Shown here: one piece after another, positions 25,873 through 34,636 of the stretch
Position numbering within the stretch: position 1 is the stretch's first letter
Layout: the number at the start of each line of letters is the position of its first letter
NCBI RefSeq assembly: GCF_039831995.1
Contig: NZ_JBDOIO010000003.1
Location: 3,162,001 to 3,226,000 of the forward strand
From: Paenibacillus pabuli
GTDB lineage: Bacteria; Bacillota; Bacilli; Paenibacillales; Paenibacillaceae
Direction of reading: 5' to 3'
Length of the DNA: 64,000 nucleotides
Program-made: the position numbers and the translations under genes
Notes under the pieces: model-generated
What the model was told of the DNA's origin: nothing
The model's database searches: none
Seen by the model: only the letters and a program-made list of their open reading frames with translations

Positions 25873-27334
25873 ACCTTTTCGAATCAATGAGCATAATTTG
25901 ACGACGTTCTTTGCCGGATCGGACGATGTCATCATCAGCAGCCATATGATCGGGGAGTCTCCCGCACAGATCGTCATCGTGTATTGCAGCGGTATGGTCG
26001 ACAGCAAATCCATATATGATATTATTCTTCCCGAATTGACGCGCGCTTACGAGCGCACTCACTTCCTTCGTACATCGGATATTGAGAGATCCATTACCCT
26101 GCAATGGACCCTTATGGATCTAGAGGACAAGGCATTCGGTCCGAAACTGATGTCCCTCCGAGTATTCGAAGGTCATATGCTGATCTGCATACCATCACTG
26201 CAGGTGATGTGGAGCATGGATATCTCCAATATTCCTACACGTACGCCGGAGGAATCCACAACGGAAGTGTCCATCCGGGGAGCAAGAGACGGTTTTATCG
26301 AACGGATGTCCGTCAATATTACGTTGATTCGTACACGTCTGCGTACAGCCGATCTGGCTTGTAATATCGAATTAATCGGTTCACGTTCAGTGACCAAAGT
26401 AGCTCTGATGTATATCAAAAATATTGCCAACCCTGAACTGATTAATGATGTCCAGAATCGGCTGCGCAAGATTGATACGGAACGCATCATGACAGCCAAC
26501 GAGCTGGAGGAATTGTTATCTCCATCGAAGCTCACATTGTTTCCGTTAACCCATTACACGGGCCGACCTGATTTTGCAGCAGAATGCCTGTTGAATGGCC
26601 GTTTCATTCTCATCGTGGATGGTAATCCCAGTGTCATCATCGGTCCGGTAAATCTGTTTCTGCTTCTCAAATCACCTGAGGACGCCAGTTTTCCGTTCCT
26701 CTCGGTGAATATGGGCCGCATGCTGCGCTTCATCGGACTATTGGTAACCATATTCCTGCCTGGCTTCTATATCGCGCTGACTTCATTTCATATGGACCAG
26801 CTGCCGTTTCCGCTTGTTGCCACGATCTCGGTTGGACGGATGGGTCTGCCGATGGAATCGGGTGTGGAGATGTTTCTCATTATGCTTCTGATGGAGTTGT
26901 TCCGGGAAGCAGGAGTACGGCTTCCCAGCGCCATTGGTCAGACGCTGACCGTTGTTGGTGGTTTGATTATCGGGGATTCAGCCATTCGGGCGGGAATGGT
27001 CTCTCCGCTCATGATTGTCGTCATTGCCGTAACGGTAGTCGCCGGGGCAACCATCGTGAATCAGGTGATGACCAGTTCGGTTCTGATTCTGCGCTTTTTC
27101 TGTTATGTACTTGGAGCTTCCCTTGGCATATACGGGTTCATTCTGTCCATTATCCTGTTCCTGATCTATCTGACCGATCTCAAGTCATTCGGCATTCCTT
27201 ACCTGACACCACTGACACCGCTTAATTTCAAACAGGCCCTGGCTTCTCTGTTCAAGCTCCCGAAGGGTTGGATGAAACGCAGACCCGTCTATCTTGAAAC
27301 GCAAAAGCCGCGCAAAGAAGGTAACGATCGATGA
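25829..27334 (+). CDS. Spore germination protein, GerAA/GerKA family
   Basis: The protein has about 501 residues. The N-terminal soluble region (about 1-280) contains the family blocks VIVYCSGMVDSKSIYD, EESTTEVSIRGARDGFIE and RVDGFPSIIIGPVN-like GNPSVIIGPVNLF. Then come membrane segments, including the conserved LPFPLVATISVGRMGLPMESGVEMFLIMLLMELFREAGVRLPSAIGQ-type region and a basic C-terminal tail. I took the ATG at 25829 (MPITTTPTK), with AAGGAGG nine bases upstream; a longer version would start deeper inside gerB. It is the oligomeric A subunit of the germinant receptor, acting with the B and C proteins. It overlaps the C gene by 4 bp. Confidence 0.93.
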   Translation: MPITTTPTKVPHPAEPFRINEHNLTTFFAGSDDVIISSHMIGESPAQIVIVYCSGMVDSKSIYDIILPELTRAYERTHFLRTSDIERSITLQWTLMDLEDKAFGPKLMSLRVFEGHMLICIPSLQVMWSMDISNIPTRTPEESTTEVSIRGARDGFIERMSVNITLIRTRLRTADLACNIELIGSRSVTKVALMYIKNIANPELINDVQNRLRKIDTERIMTANELEELLSPSKLTLFPLTHYTGRPDFAAECLLNGRFILIVDGNPSVIIGPVNLFLLLKSPEDASFPFLSVNMGRMLRFIGLLVTIFLPGFYIALTSFHMDQLPFPLVATISVGRMGLPMESGVEMFLIMLLMELFREAGVRLPSAIGQTLTVVGGLIIGDSAIRAGMVSPLMIVVIAVTVVAGATIVNQVMTSSVLILRFFCYVLGASLGIYGFILSIILFLIYLTDLKSFGIPYLTPLTPLNFKQALASLFKLPKGWMKRRPVYLETQKPRKEGNDR

Positions 27335-28494
27335 AACGGCATATGCGAAGGTGGTCGTTAGGACTACTAAGCCTTGTTCTGTGTCTAGTGACCAGCGGTT
27401 GCTGGAGTGCCTATGAGATTCAGCAGGTTGACTATGCCAAAGCGATCGGCGTCGATTATAAAGACGGGATGTATCACGTGTACGTTCAGACCATGGACTT
27501 TGCCAGTGTAGCCAAGAGTGAGAGCTCGACCAAAAATGAGGAACCCCCTCCCATATGGGTTGGACATGCAACGGGCAAAACATTGAACCTGGCTATAAAT
27601 GAACTGTTCCGCAGTGCCCAACTCCATATTGCCTGGGGTCATGTGACGGCAATCGTTATGGCCGAAAGCATTCTGACAAGCAATCATATCAAGGGTGTGT
27701 TTGATATGCTCGGACGCTTCCCGGAATCCAGATATACGACTTGGGTGTATGGTACTCGTGAACCGCTGGAGGATATTCTGAGCGCGACATCCATCTACAA
27801 CATGTCGCCGCTGGACAGCATTCTTCATAATCCACTCCCTACATTTTTGGAGGAGTCGCTCTTTCCTCCGGTGCTTAGTTTCAAGCTCATTGCCACCCAT
27901 AACGATCCGTCCACGACAACCTATCTGCCGAGTATTGCCCTGAACAAGGAGCATTGGTCGCAGAACAAAAAGAAACATGAACTGTTTGTCATTGAGGGTG
28001 CCTTTTTCGAACGAACCGGGGTTAATTTCGAATATTTGTCTCGCAGTAAGCTTCCAGGATACCACTGGCTGCTCAAGGATATGCGGCGTGCACCATTGAT
28101 GATTGAGAAGGATGGAACCATCTATGGGGTCCTCAGTGTGGGCCTGCCCAACCTTAAGATCAAGCCTGTTGTTAAGGGGAATGACGTTCACTTCAATATC
28201 GATGCGAAGTACCTGACCGCCTTGTACGAATATCTCACCCCCATTTCCTATGATGAAATGGTCCAGTTTAGCGAGAAGACGTTACGGAAACAAATCTTGC
28301 AAACGTACCGTGAAGGGCTGCGGCGCGGAGTCGATGTGTATGGACTTCAGGAGAAGCTGTACCGTAAGAATCCAGGTCTGTGGCGTAAGCTATCGAACAA
28401 TGGTTCCAAGATGATCCTGACGGAAGACTCCATTCAGAACCTGAACATCAAGATCACCATTCCCTATACGGGTAAATTCCGAAGAAGAGTATAG
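27331..28494 (+). CDS. Spore germination lipoprotein, GerAC/GerKC family
   Basis: The protein has 387 residues. A signal peptide ends in the lipobox TSGC (about residue 24), followed by WSAYEIQQVDYAKAIGVDY, a variant of the WDxxEIxxxAxVxxIGxD start of Ger(x)C proteins. Further family blocks are AHIAWGHVTAIVMAES, DMLGRFPESRYTTWVYGT and KLYRKNPGLWRKL near the C-terminus. It is the lipid-anchored C subunit of the receptor. The start codon overlaps the GerA stop (ATGA). It is the last gene of the operon and a hairpin follows. Confidence 0.93.
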   Translation: MKRHMRRWSLGLLSLVLCLVTSGCWSAYEIQQVDYAKAIGVDYKDGMYHVYVQTMDFASVAKSESSTKNEEPPPIWVGHATGKTLNLAINELFRSAQLHIAWGHVTAIVMAESILTSNHIKGVFDMLGRFPESRYTTWVYGTREPLEDILSATSIYNMSPLDSILHNPLPTFLEESLFPPVLSFKLIATHNDPSTTTYLPSIALNKEHWSQNKKKHELFVIEGAFFERTGVNFEYLSRSKLPGYHWLLKDMRRAPLMIEKDGTIYGVLSVGLPNLKIKPVVKGNDVHFNIDAKYLTALYEYLTPISYDEMVQFSEKTLRKQILQTYREGLRRGVDVYGLQEKLYRKNPGLWRKLSNNGSKMILTEDSIQNLNIKITIPYTGKFRRRV

Positions 28495-28508
28495 CAAAGG
28501 TGAAGCAG

Positions 28509-28550
28509 TAAGCCCCCTTGTTTGGTTGAAACCGGACAAGAGGGCTTATT
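28509..28550 (+). terminator. Probable terminator of the ger operon
   Basis: TAAGCCCCCTTGT pairs with ACAAGAGGGCTTA with one internal mismatch around a 14-nt loop, beginning 15 bp past the gerC stop codon. The T tract is short, so efficiency is uncertain. The hairpin may also act on the converging minus-strand gene. Confidence 0.65.
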
Positions 28551-28603
28551 CGGGTGTTAGGTTGGATTGTTTGCAGGTAGGAGAAGGAAGATGAGAATGA
28601 GCT

Positions 28604-29104
28604 TTATGAACTGCTTTTGCGTACGCTCCGTTCCATCAGCCAGCCAATGAATATAGACAATGACAGTCCGAACAGCAGGATTGGAGAATTGTAATAAAGA
28701 GTATTCGTGTATTGGTTCAACCAGCCAAAACGGTACACGGCCGAGCTCGGATCATTCGTGAAGCCGCCCAGCTGCGTCCGCAGATTCTCAATCATTTGCA
28801 GCTCCAAAAAGACAGACAAGACACACAGCAGCACAGCAAGCAAAGGCACTATGACATGCACTTTATCGCCCCACCGCTGACGCTGATCATAAAGCCACCA
28901 CTTGGACAACGACACCGTCCAGATACACTGGATCAGAAACGTCAGAAGGGACGGAAACAAAATGAGTATCCCCGGGTTACCATTGCCGGAGACTCCTCTG
29001 CCAGCTTCATGCTGAAATGTTAACCCATGCACGGCAAAGATCATAAGTACGTTCCAGAGAAAGAAAATGACATAGGGTACGTTTAATCCCTTTAGACGGT
29101 TCAT
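28604..29104 (-). CDS. Hypothetical four-helix membrane protein
   Basis: The protein has 166 residues with four hydrophobic helices (about 10-28, 46-66, 82-102 and 136-158) and a basic C-terminus. The ribosome binding site AGGGAGGG is well spaced. It is the third in a row of three minus-strand genes (29933 to 28604) that all encode small polytopic membrane proteins with aromatic-rich helices, so they may form one complex or operon. I do not recognise the family. Confidence 0.72.
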   Translation of the reverse strand: MNRLKGLNVPYVIFFLWNVLMIFAVHGLTFQHEAGRGVSGNGNPGILILFPSLLTFLIQCIWTVSLSKWWLYDQRQRWGDKVHVIVPLLAVLLCVLSVFLELQMIENLRTQLGGFTNDPSSAVYRFGWLNQYTNTLYYNSPILLFGLSLSIFIGWLMERSVRKSSS

Positions 29105-29144
29105 TTGTTCCCTCCCTTACATTGAAACGCTATGTATAGACAGA

Positions 29145-29501
29145 CTATCGTAAAAATGGTACGTCAGATAGTGCTTCTCCTAAGTAAATTACCAATATCC
29201 AGGCCGCAATCCATAACAGAGGCAGCTGCATGATCCAGTAAGGAAAGGTGTACCTCCTCGCATGATACGATACCCAGCCCGCAATCAAGGCTGCAATAAC
29301 ACTGATGGGATACGTCATGAGTAACGCACCTTCCAGACGGCTTGCGACCTCATATTCGGGAGGTGTTGGCGCAGCGAGCGACATCCCCATGGCAAAAGCA
29401 ATCAAAGGCCAGAGCAGCAACGTCAATCCGTATATTAAGGTAAATATCATGATGTATAAAAAACTTCTTTCTTTGCTTCGATCTAGATCTTTATTTGGCA
29501 A
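29145..29501 (-). CDS. Hypothetical three-helix membrane protein (TTG start)
   Basis: The protein has 118 residues with three hydrophobic helices (about 15-38, 60-82 and 88-108). It starts at a TTG in the context AGGAGAGAGATAGT-TTG, which is unusual for its neighbours and may lower its expression. It lies 40 bp upstream of the next membrane-protein gene on the same strand. No known domain was recognised. Confidence 0.68.
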   Translation of the reverse strand: MPNKDLDRSKERSFLYIMIFTLIYGLTLLLWPLIAFAMGMSLAAPTPPEYEVASRLEGALLMTYPISVIAALIAGWVSYHARRYTFPYWIMQLPLLWIAAWILVIYLGEALSDVPFLR

Positions 29502-29567
29502 ACTATCTCTCTCCTATACATGAGTTAAATGATCTAAGAAGAAGGCAACCCCCCACCCTCTCCTATC

Positions 29568-29933
29568 TCACTTTTTATTCAAATAATTCATGATCCGCAA
29601 ACGGGTGGTTAGGATCAGCGCCTGCGGAATGAGTACGAAAACGATATATATGACCACAATTAACCATAAATGTGCCGCAAAATGTTCCGCACCGAACGAC
29701 GGTTTCGGACGCTCAATAAAATACCACCAGCACGGGATAGCCACAAACCAGGTCAATCCGGTCGAGATGAACATCTCCTCAATCCCGCTCCACAGAAAGC
29801 AAAATAAAGCTACAAAGATAATGGGGCCCACCCACGAGTCCAATATGGGGCCCCAGCTCTGAAAGACGAAAATAATGGCGGGATACAGCAGCGTAAAGGT
29901 CCAGCGCCAAATCGGGTTGTTGTAGATGTGCAT
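29568..29933 (-). CDS. Hypothetical membrane protein
   Basis: The protein has 121 residues with about four hydrophobic segments rich in Trp and Phe (WRWTFTLLYPAIIFVFQSWGPIL at the N-terminus). A strong AAGGAGG ribosome binding site precedes the ATG. It is the first gene of the three-gene membrane-protein group. The family is not recognised. Confidence 0.72.
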   Translation of the reverse strand: MHIYNNPIWRWTFTLLYPAIIFVFQSWGPILDSWVGPIIFVALFCFLWSGIEEMFISTGLTWFVAIPCWWYFIERPKPSFGAEHFAAHLWLIVVIYIVFVLIPQALILTTRLRIMNYLNKK

Positions 29934-30212
29934 CGTTCCTCCTTAATGCCCGTTTTTGGAATAATTACCTCTTATTCAAATCAATTCATTATAAATCAAG
30001 TCCACATGCCCGAAAACACAGGTCAGCAAAAATAAGCTAAAAGTCTGCAATTTATGACATCGAAGTATCATCACTAAAGAATTAACGTAGGCTGTTGTTA
30101 CCTGAATTTTTGGGGATATGCGTCATTTCAGGAAAGGAATTCTGCGGAATAGGCATGATTCGATATATGTTGGCTCATACTACCTTCAGGAAAAAATAGA
30201 AGGAGTGACAAC

Positions 30213-30755
30213 ATGAGCTTGAAAAGCATCATTGCAGTCGGTGTAATCCTGACCTGTTCATCGTTAATATGGGGATGCGGGAATAACGGGAATAGTGCAA
30301 ACCAGGTATCACAGCAAAGTGAACCAGAGGTTCAAGTTGAAAACTGGAATGACCCCAAACGGCTTGAGGCTTCTCATCTTGAGGCATTGGAGCGCATGGA
30401 GAAGGATCATATCCACCGAATGGTCTCATTAAGTGCAAGTACCGATGGGGATCAGGTGATGACTACACTCGAACGATCCAGTCAAAAGCTAGAGGAAATG
30501 AGACCACTTGCTGAAATGCTTCAGCATGAAGGGCACCCAGCATTGCTGCAGCGAATTCAGGAAATGTCAGGTGATATCGAAGGATCCAAATCGGTACTGA
30601 CCGAGATGAAAAACAATCCTGGAAACGGTAAGATCAAAATTCAGTCATCCAAAACCGATGCTCTGCATCATATCAGCAGTTTCCGTGAATATCATCAGTA
30701 TGTGCAAGGGCAAGTGCAGCCTCTGGAACAAAAACACCCGCAAGAGTCACACTAG
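30213..30755 (+). CDS. Hypothetical lipoprotein
   Basis: The protein has 180 residues. A signal peptide ends in the lipobox IWGC (about residue 22), followed by a short Asn/Ser/Gln linker. The mature part is predicted mainly helical and charged, with Glu/His/Met-rich segments (EASHLEALERMEKDHIHRMVSL), and resembles a coiled-coil extracytoplasmic protein. GAAGGAG precedes the ATG, and a strong terminator follows 19 bp after the stop codon, so it is a single-gene unit. The function is unknown. Confidence 0.75.
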   Translation: MSLKSIIAVGVILTCSSLIWGCGNNGNSANQVSQQSEPEVQVENWNDPKRLEASHLEALERMEKDHIHRMVSLSASTDGDQVMTTLERSSQKLEEMRPLAEMLQHEGHPALLQRIQEMSGDIEGSKSVLTEMKNNPGNGKIKIQSSKTDALHHISSFREYHQYVQGQVQPLEQKHPQESH

Positions 30756-30773
30756 AATAAAGTTAACTCAGAG

Positions 30774-30825
30774 AACCGCTAACCATCGGAATGATCCATT
30801 CTGATGATTTGCGGTATCTTTTTTT
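30774..30825 (+). terminator. Intrinsic terminator of the lipoprotein gene
   Basis: ACCGC and GCGGT close an imperfect long stem with inner pairs CATC/GATG and GAATG/CATTC, followed by a run of T residues at 30818-30825. Confidence 0.85.
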
Positions 30826-30937
30826 CCACTAATTAATTCCAAATGTACTTTGGATATGTTATATATAAAAATGGTTGCATCAGTGTTAATGAAGAACAGG
30901 AGTGTTTTGGTTTTGATTAGAAATAAGGAGTAATGAA

Positions 30938-31261
30938 GTGAACATGCTCATAAAAAAACATCTTACATTCTCATTTTTATTCATATGCATTTTTTTGTTT
31001 TCCGGATGTATATCAAGCGAACAAAAGGAAACTTTAGAGAAAGCCCAGCAAGTGAGTCTCACCTATTTTAAGGAGAACTATGGTGTGGAGGTAGAGTTCA
31101 CAGATTACAAATACCTTCCCGCTGACCTGAGTCATAATGTGAGTTTGAGCGGACATGTAAAAAATAATAAAGATACGGGGATCACGATTCTCGTCAATTA
31201 TGATACTTTTGAAGTGCAGAATGCGATCGTTCCCAAAGAGATTCTTGATCAAAAGAAGTAG
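30938..31261 (+). CDS. Small hypothetical lipoprotein (GTG start)
   Basis: The protein has 107 residues. A GTG start is chosen because AAGGAG lies seven bases upstream; the following ATG is two codons later. The signal peptide ends in the lipobox FSGC (about residue 25). The mature 80 residues look like a small alpha/beta domain (LTYFKENYGVEVEFTDYKYLP, then GITILVNYDTFEVQNAIVPKEIL). I do not recognise the family. The local sequence is AT-richer than the surrounding genes, which may mean separate ancestry. Confidence 0.68.
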   Translation: MNMLIKKHLTFSFLFICIFLFSGCISSEQKETLEKAQQVSLTYFKENYGVEVEFTDYKYLPADLSHNVSLSGHVKNNKDTGITILVNYDTFEVQNAIVPKEILDQKK

Positions 31262-31373
31262 AATCCAATTACATGTATACGTGAGGTTAAAATAACCACT
31301 CGATCGTAATGGAGTTTTTCAGCAGCAACCTATACATACAATCTCACTCGCCGCAGCCATAACTTCAAACCCC

Positions 31374-31655
31374 CTATTCCTCTTCGCTCGCACCCAGATA
31401 CGTTAAGAATGCTGCAAGCGCAATGACGACGTAAATGTTAATCCATACTTTGGCCGCCCCATAGGTCATATTGAAGAACCCCAGATACATAAAATCTTCA
31501 CCCTGTTTAACCGATTGAAATACAAGTAACAGACACAGCAATATGCTGTAGACCACAACCGTTAGTGCGCCGATTCTCAGTCTTCTTCCTTCATTAATTC
31601 GAACGATCAGCAGAGCACTGAATATAATGGCAACAAAAAAAACTGCAAATAACAT
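31374..31655 (-). CDS. Hypothetical membrane protein, 93 aa
   Basis: This small protein has three hydrophobic helices (about 1-18, 27-48 and 68-88) and an acidic C-terminus (GASEEE). AAGGGAGG precedes the ATG. It is 76 bp downstream of another small membrane-protein gene on the same strand. The family is not recognised. Confidence 0.65.
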   Translation of the reverse strand: MLFAVFFVAIIFSALLIVRINEGRRLRIGALTVVVYSILLCLLLVFQSVKQGEDFMYLGFFNMTYGAAKVWINIYVVIALAAFLTYLGASEEE

Positions 31656-31731
31656 AAGTACCTCCCTTGTCTCTTGATGTCAATCTCTTGCTTCTCCCCT
31701 ATACAAGGTAGTTACCCTCTCTGCTTCAATC

Positions 31732-32007
31732 TCATTCCACCCACAGCGACACCCATATGAACATGCTAAATAACAGTACGGGCGTAAGTGCCCCCGTCGC
31801 TAAAATAAACCAAAGTGTTACCGGTTTTACATTTTGGAAGTAGTTGTCGAACTTATGCATTCGTCCTTTTCGCCATTTGGCAAACTTGAGCTGTCTGATC
31901 ATTCGATTCAGGACTCTTTGCCGCTGCTCGCCGTCTTCTACATCTTCCAGTTCACGCCTCAACTCTTCATATAATTGTTCCTCTTCATTTACTGTGGTTG
32001 TAGTCAT
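31732..32007 (-). CDS. Hypothetical tail-anchored protein, 91 aa
   Basis: An acidic N-terminal region predicted as coiled coil (EEEQLYEELRRELEDVEDGEQRQRVL, about 8-33) is followed by a basic stretch and one C-terminal membrane helix (about 66-88). The ribosome binding site is AAGGGGGG. It probably forms an operon with the 93-residue membrane protein. No family is recognised. Confidence 0.65.
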   Translation of the reverse strand: MTTTTVNEEEQLYEELRRELEDVEDGEQRQRVLNRMIRQLKFAKWRKGRMHKFDNYFQNVKPVTLWFILATGALTPVLLFSMFIWVSLWVE

Positions 32008-32156
32008 CCTTCACACCCCCCCTTGTCAAAACTTACTGAAATATTCCTCTGTTAAATGTTAAGTACCATCCAAGCAACGGCCCGCCGTTTCTAACCCTCT
32101 ACCTAATCAACACGTAAATCATCTTCAAAGTTTGGACTTTAGTCGAAATTAAAATA

Positions 32157-32187
32157 AACCAAAAAGCCCGGGCAGGCCCGGACTTGG
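32157..32187 (-). terminator. Intrinsic terminator downstream of galK
   Basis: On the minus strand AGTCCGGGC, CT and GCCCGGGCT form a GC-rich stem followed by five T residues and more T-rich sequence. It lies about 105 bp past the galK stop codon, with no gene in between. Confidence 0.82.
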
Positions 32188-32293
32188 TTAAACACTTATT
32201 TATTCTTCTGATTCGTTTGTTCACGTTCTACAATCATTTATGTTCGAAGCGTTACACGTTACCCATAAATTTAATGCAATTATGATTTTACGC

Positions 32294-33583
32294 CTAGCCG
32301 ATCAATTCATTTAGACACACTGCACCCTGTGCCCGCACGTTCACGACAATAATTGGCGTTTCCAGCATACCGTGCATCCAGGACATGTACTCCTCAACTT
32401 TGTCGTTTGGAAGGATGGTCAGGATAACCCCTGCGAATCCACCACCGTGGATACGGCAGGCGCCATCGCCCAGGTTTTGCAGATAGTTTTCTGTCAGTGC
32501 CAGCGCAATCCCAATCTCCTGCTCCTTCACGGAACCACTTTGGTACACATTCTGGAGCCACTTCCAGGACGAGTTCCCTGACGCTGTAATCAAATTCAGG
32601 AAGTCTGCAAAACGTCCATCCCGCAGCGCCTGCACTTGGCCATCTACCCGGTTATTCTCCTCCAGGAAATGAAGTGCACGCAGCACCGCACGATCTCCCG
32701 CAGCTTCACGGACCTGCTTGAGGTTCGCGTAGATGTTCTCGGCTGTAATCTCACGAACATACTCTTGGCCCAGCGCCTGAGCAACCGCTCTCATCTCATT
32801 CGGCACGGCAGCGTAATCTTCGGTCAGATCGGCGTGGTTTCCGCCTGTATTTACAATCACCAGGGAGTAGCCATTCTGTTGGAAATCCCATTGCACAGGT
32901 TCAATGACAGGCTCAGCCGGATTCGCAAAATCAATCGCGATCAGACCACCATAAGCACAAGCCATCTGATCCAGCAAACCGGACGGTTTATTCCAATATT
33001 GATTCTCCGCATACTGACCAATCTTGGACATCACCACAACATCCAGCGTTCCTTCGTTGTAGAAATGATTCAGAATCGTACAGATCAGCATCTCGAAGGA
33101 AGCCGACGAGCTTAGACCCGATGCCGAGAACACGTTACTGGAGATGTACGCCTGGAAGCCGCCAACTTTGTATCCAAACTCTCCGAATCCCGCAGCCATA
33201 CCGCGAATCAACGCCGTCGTACCGTCGTCTTCTGCTTTCGGCGTCAGTTCTGTGAGATCGATTACATATTTTTTGTCATAACCTTCCGAATAAAAGGTAA
33301 TCACGGATTCCGCGGTTGGTGCCGCCACTGCAATCGTATCCAGCGTAATGCTGCCTGCCAGTACCTTACCATGGTTATGGTCCGTATGGTTACCACCAAT
33401 CTCACTGCGTCCTGCGGCGCTAAACAATTTACTGCCCTCTTGTACACCAAAGTACTCTTCAAAAGAAGCGTTCAGCTTCGTGTAACGTGCAGTCTGTTCC
33501 TCGACCTGCTGCTGTCCGTACATTTGAGCAAGCAAGGCCTGGCCTTCTGCGGACTGGATCAGTTGTAATGGTTGTGTCGTCAT
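32294..33583 (-). CDS. galK: Galactokinase
   Basis: The protein has about 429 residues and phosphorylates galactose to galactose 1-phosphate in the Leloir pathway, in the cytoplasm. The galactokinase signature appears as GRSEIGGNHTDHNHGKVLA (about residues 58-76), the GHMP kinase ATP-binding loop as SGLSSSASFE (about 160), and the third motif as GDGACRIHGGGFAG near the C-terminus. It is somewhat longer than the roughly 390-residue Bacillus enzyme because of an N-terminal extension. I chose the ATG at 33583 because AGGAGGAG lies upstream; the open frame extends 30 codons further without a ribosome binding site. galE and galT are not in the window. It has its own terminator. Confidence 0.95.
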   Translation of the reverse strand: MTTQPLQLIQSAEGQALLAQMYGQQQVEEQTARYTKLNASFEEYFGVQEGSKLFSAAGRSEIGGNHTDHNHGKVLAGSITLDTIAVAAPTAESVITFYSEGYDKKYVIDLTELTPKAEDDGTTALIRGMAAGFGEFGYKVGGFQAYISSNVFSASGLSSSASFEMLICTILNHFYNEGTLDVVVMSKIGQYAENQYWNKPSGLLDQMACAYGGLIAIDFANPAEPVIEPVQWDFQQNGYSLVIVNTGGNHADLTEDYAAVPNEMRAVAQALGQEYVREITAENIYANLKQVREAAGDRAVLRALHFLEENNRVDGQVQALRDGRFADFLNLITASGNSSWKWLQNVYQSGSVKEQEIGIALALTENYLQNLGDGACRIHGGGFAGVILTILPNDKVEEYMSWMHGMLETPIIVVNVRAQGAVCLNELIG

Positions 33584-33815
33584 CTCTACTCCTCCTATGG
33601 GTGTGTAGCGTTTATTTGTGCTGTTGGTGAAGACTGTTTTGCCTATTGTTTCTTTGCCATATTCCTCTCCCATTATCTCAGCTTCGCACCTGAAAAGGTA
33701 GGGTAGAATTCAAAGTTTGCAAGCGTTTTTTGAAGCTACTTAAATCTGAGTTCGATAGGTCCAACCTCAATCTGCTAAGCCAAAATGAATACGTTTGGCT
33801 TGCCACTGACTCACC

Positions 33816-34505
33816 TCATTTGAAATCAAATAAACGCTTCTGATTTCTTCGCATTCTAAAGCTTACAAACTGCTCTTTCTGATCCAATTGGAAATAGATA
33901 TTGTTTTGCACCAACTCCTCGATCGTATGTCCGGGAGAAAGACCATATGAATGGCCAGGATATATACGTGTAGAATTAGGAAGCCCGTTCTTGATCAACT
34001 GGATGCTGTCATACATTTGCTCAGCAGATCCTCCACTAAAATGACATGCCCCGCAACCTTCTGTGAATATCGTATCTCCCGTGAATAGGGTAGAAGGTAG
34101 ATAGAAACACATCCCTCCAGCCGTATGACCTGGAGTCTCTAAACACGTGATTTGCATCTCTCCTATGTCAATTCGATCGAGGTGCTGCAAGGCATGCAAA
34201 TTATCGCACTTGAATTGATAGTAATCAATTTCGGTCTTTGACATATGTACGTTGCATTCAAACCTTTCAACTAGCGGGTCGGCGAAATGAACATGATCAT
34301 AATGCGAGTGGGTCAGTAGAACAGCCCGAAGCTGGACGTCAAGCTCATCAATTCTGCGTACAATGGTATCCAGTTCCCAGGCAGGATCAACGATAAAAGC
34401 TTCTCTCGATATAGGGTCCGAAATGAGGTAGCAATAATTAATGAATTCCGAAGAGCTGGTTCGCAATATATCTATTTTATAGCCATAGTCGGTTGTCGAT
34501 ATCAT
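33816..34505 (-). CDS. MBL-fold metallo-hydrolase, PksB/BaeB-like, of the polyketide cluster
   Basis: The protein has about 229 residues. Zinc-binding motifs of the glyoxalase II-like metallo-beta-lactamase fold are intact: THSHYDH (about 65-71), PGHTAGG (125-131), the bridging Asp in FTGDTIF (about 144) and PGHSYG (about 184). Proteins of this type (PksB, BaeB) are encoded at the edge of many trans-AT polyketide clusters, probably as acyl-thioester hydrolases or maintenance enzymes, though their job is not settled. The ATG at 34505 is preferred, as AGGGGGAGG lies about six bases upstream; the ATG at 34511 touches the ribosome binding site. A strong terminator stem lies directly upstream of the ribosome binding site. 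It is the last gene of the cluster on this side. Confidence 0.82.
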   Translation of the reverse strand: MISTTDYGYKIDILRTSSSEFINYCYLISDPISREAFIVDPAWELDTIVRRIDELDVQLRAVLLTHSHYDHVHFADPLVERFECNVHMSKTEIDYYQFKCDNLHALQHLDRIDIGEMQITCLETPGHTAGGMCFYLPSTLFTGDTIFTEGCGACHFSGGSAEQMYDSIQLIKNGLPNSTRIYPGHSYGLSPGHTIEELVQNNIYFQLDQKEQFVSFRMRRNQKRLFDFK

Positions 34506-34522
34506 TCTCATCCTCCCCCTTC

Positions 34523-34574
34523 AAAAAAAGCGTCCCCACGAGTCTATTAGATTTCTAATAACTTATGAGGACGC
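34523..34574 (-). terminator. Intrinsic terminator immediately upstream of the metallo-hydrolase ribosome binding site
   Basis: On the minus strand GCGTCCTCA and TGGGGACGC close a structure with an inner TATTAG/CTAATA stem, followed by seven T residues. Only a few bases separate the T tract from the AGGGGGAGG of the next gene. It can end the transcript of the acyltransferase operon, or act as an attenuator for the metallo-hydrolase. Confidence 0.82.
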
Positions 34575-34636
34575 ACCTTAGTATTTGATTCATGCACACA
34601 ACGGTGTTATTTTGAATACCGATAGATCATATCCAC

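Noticed and set aside
32636..33115. Plus-strand open frame of about 160 codons inside galK
   Set aside because: It lies wholly opposite a galactokinase with intact motifs, has no ribosome binding site, and no recognisable domain.
34523..34636. T-box or known riboswitch in the leader of the metallo-hydrolase gene
   Set aside because: No T-box bulge sequence or known riboswitch core could be recognised; only a terminator-like stem is supported.
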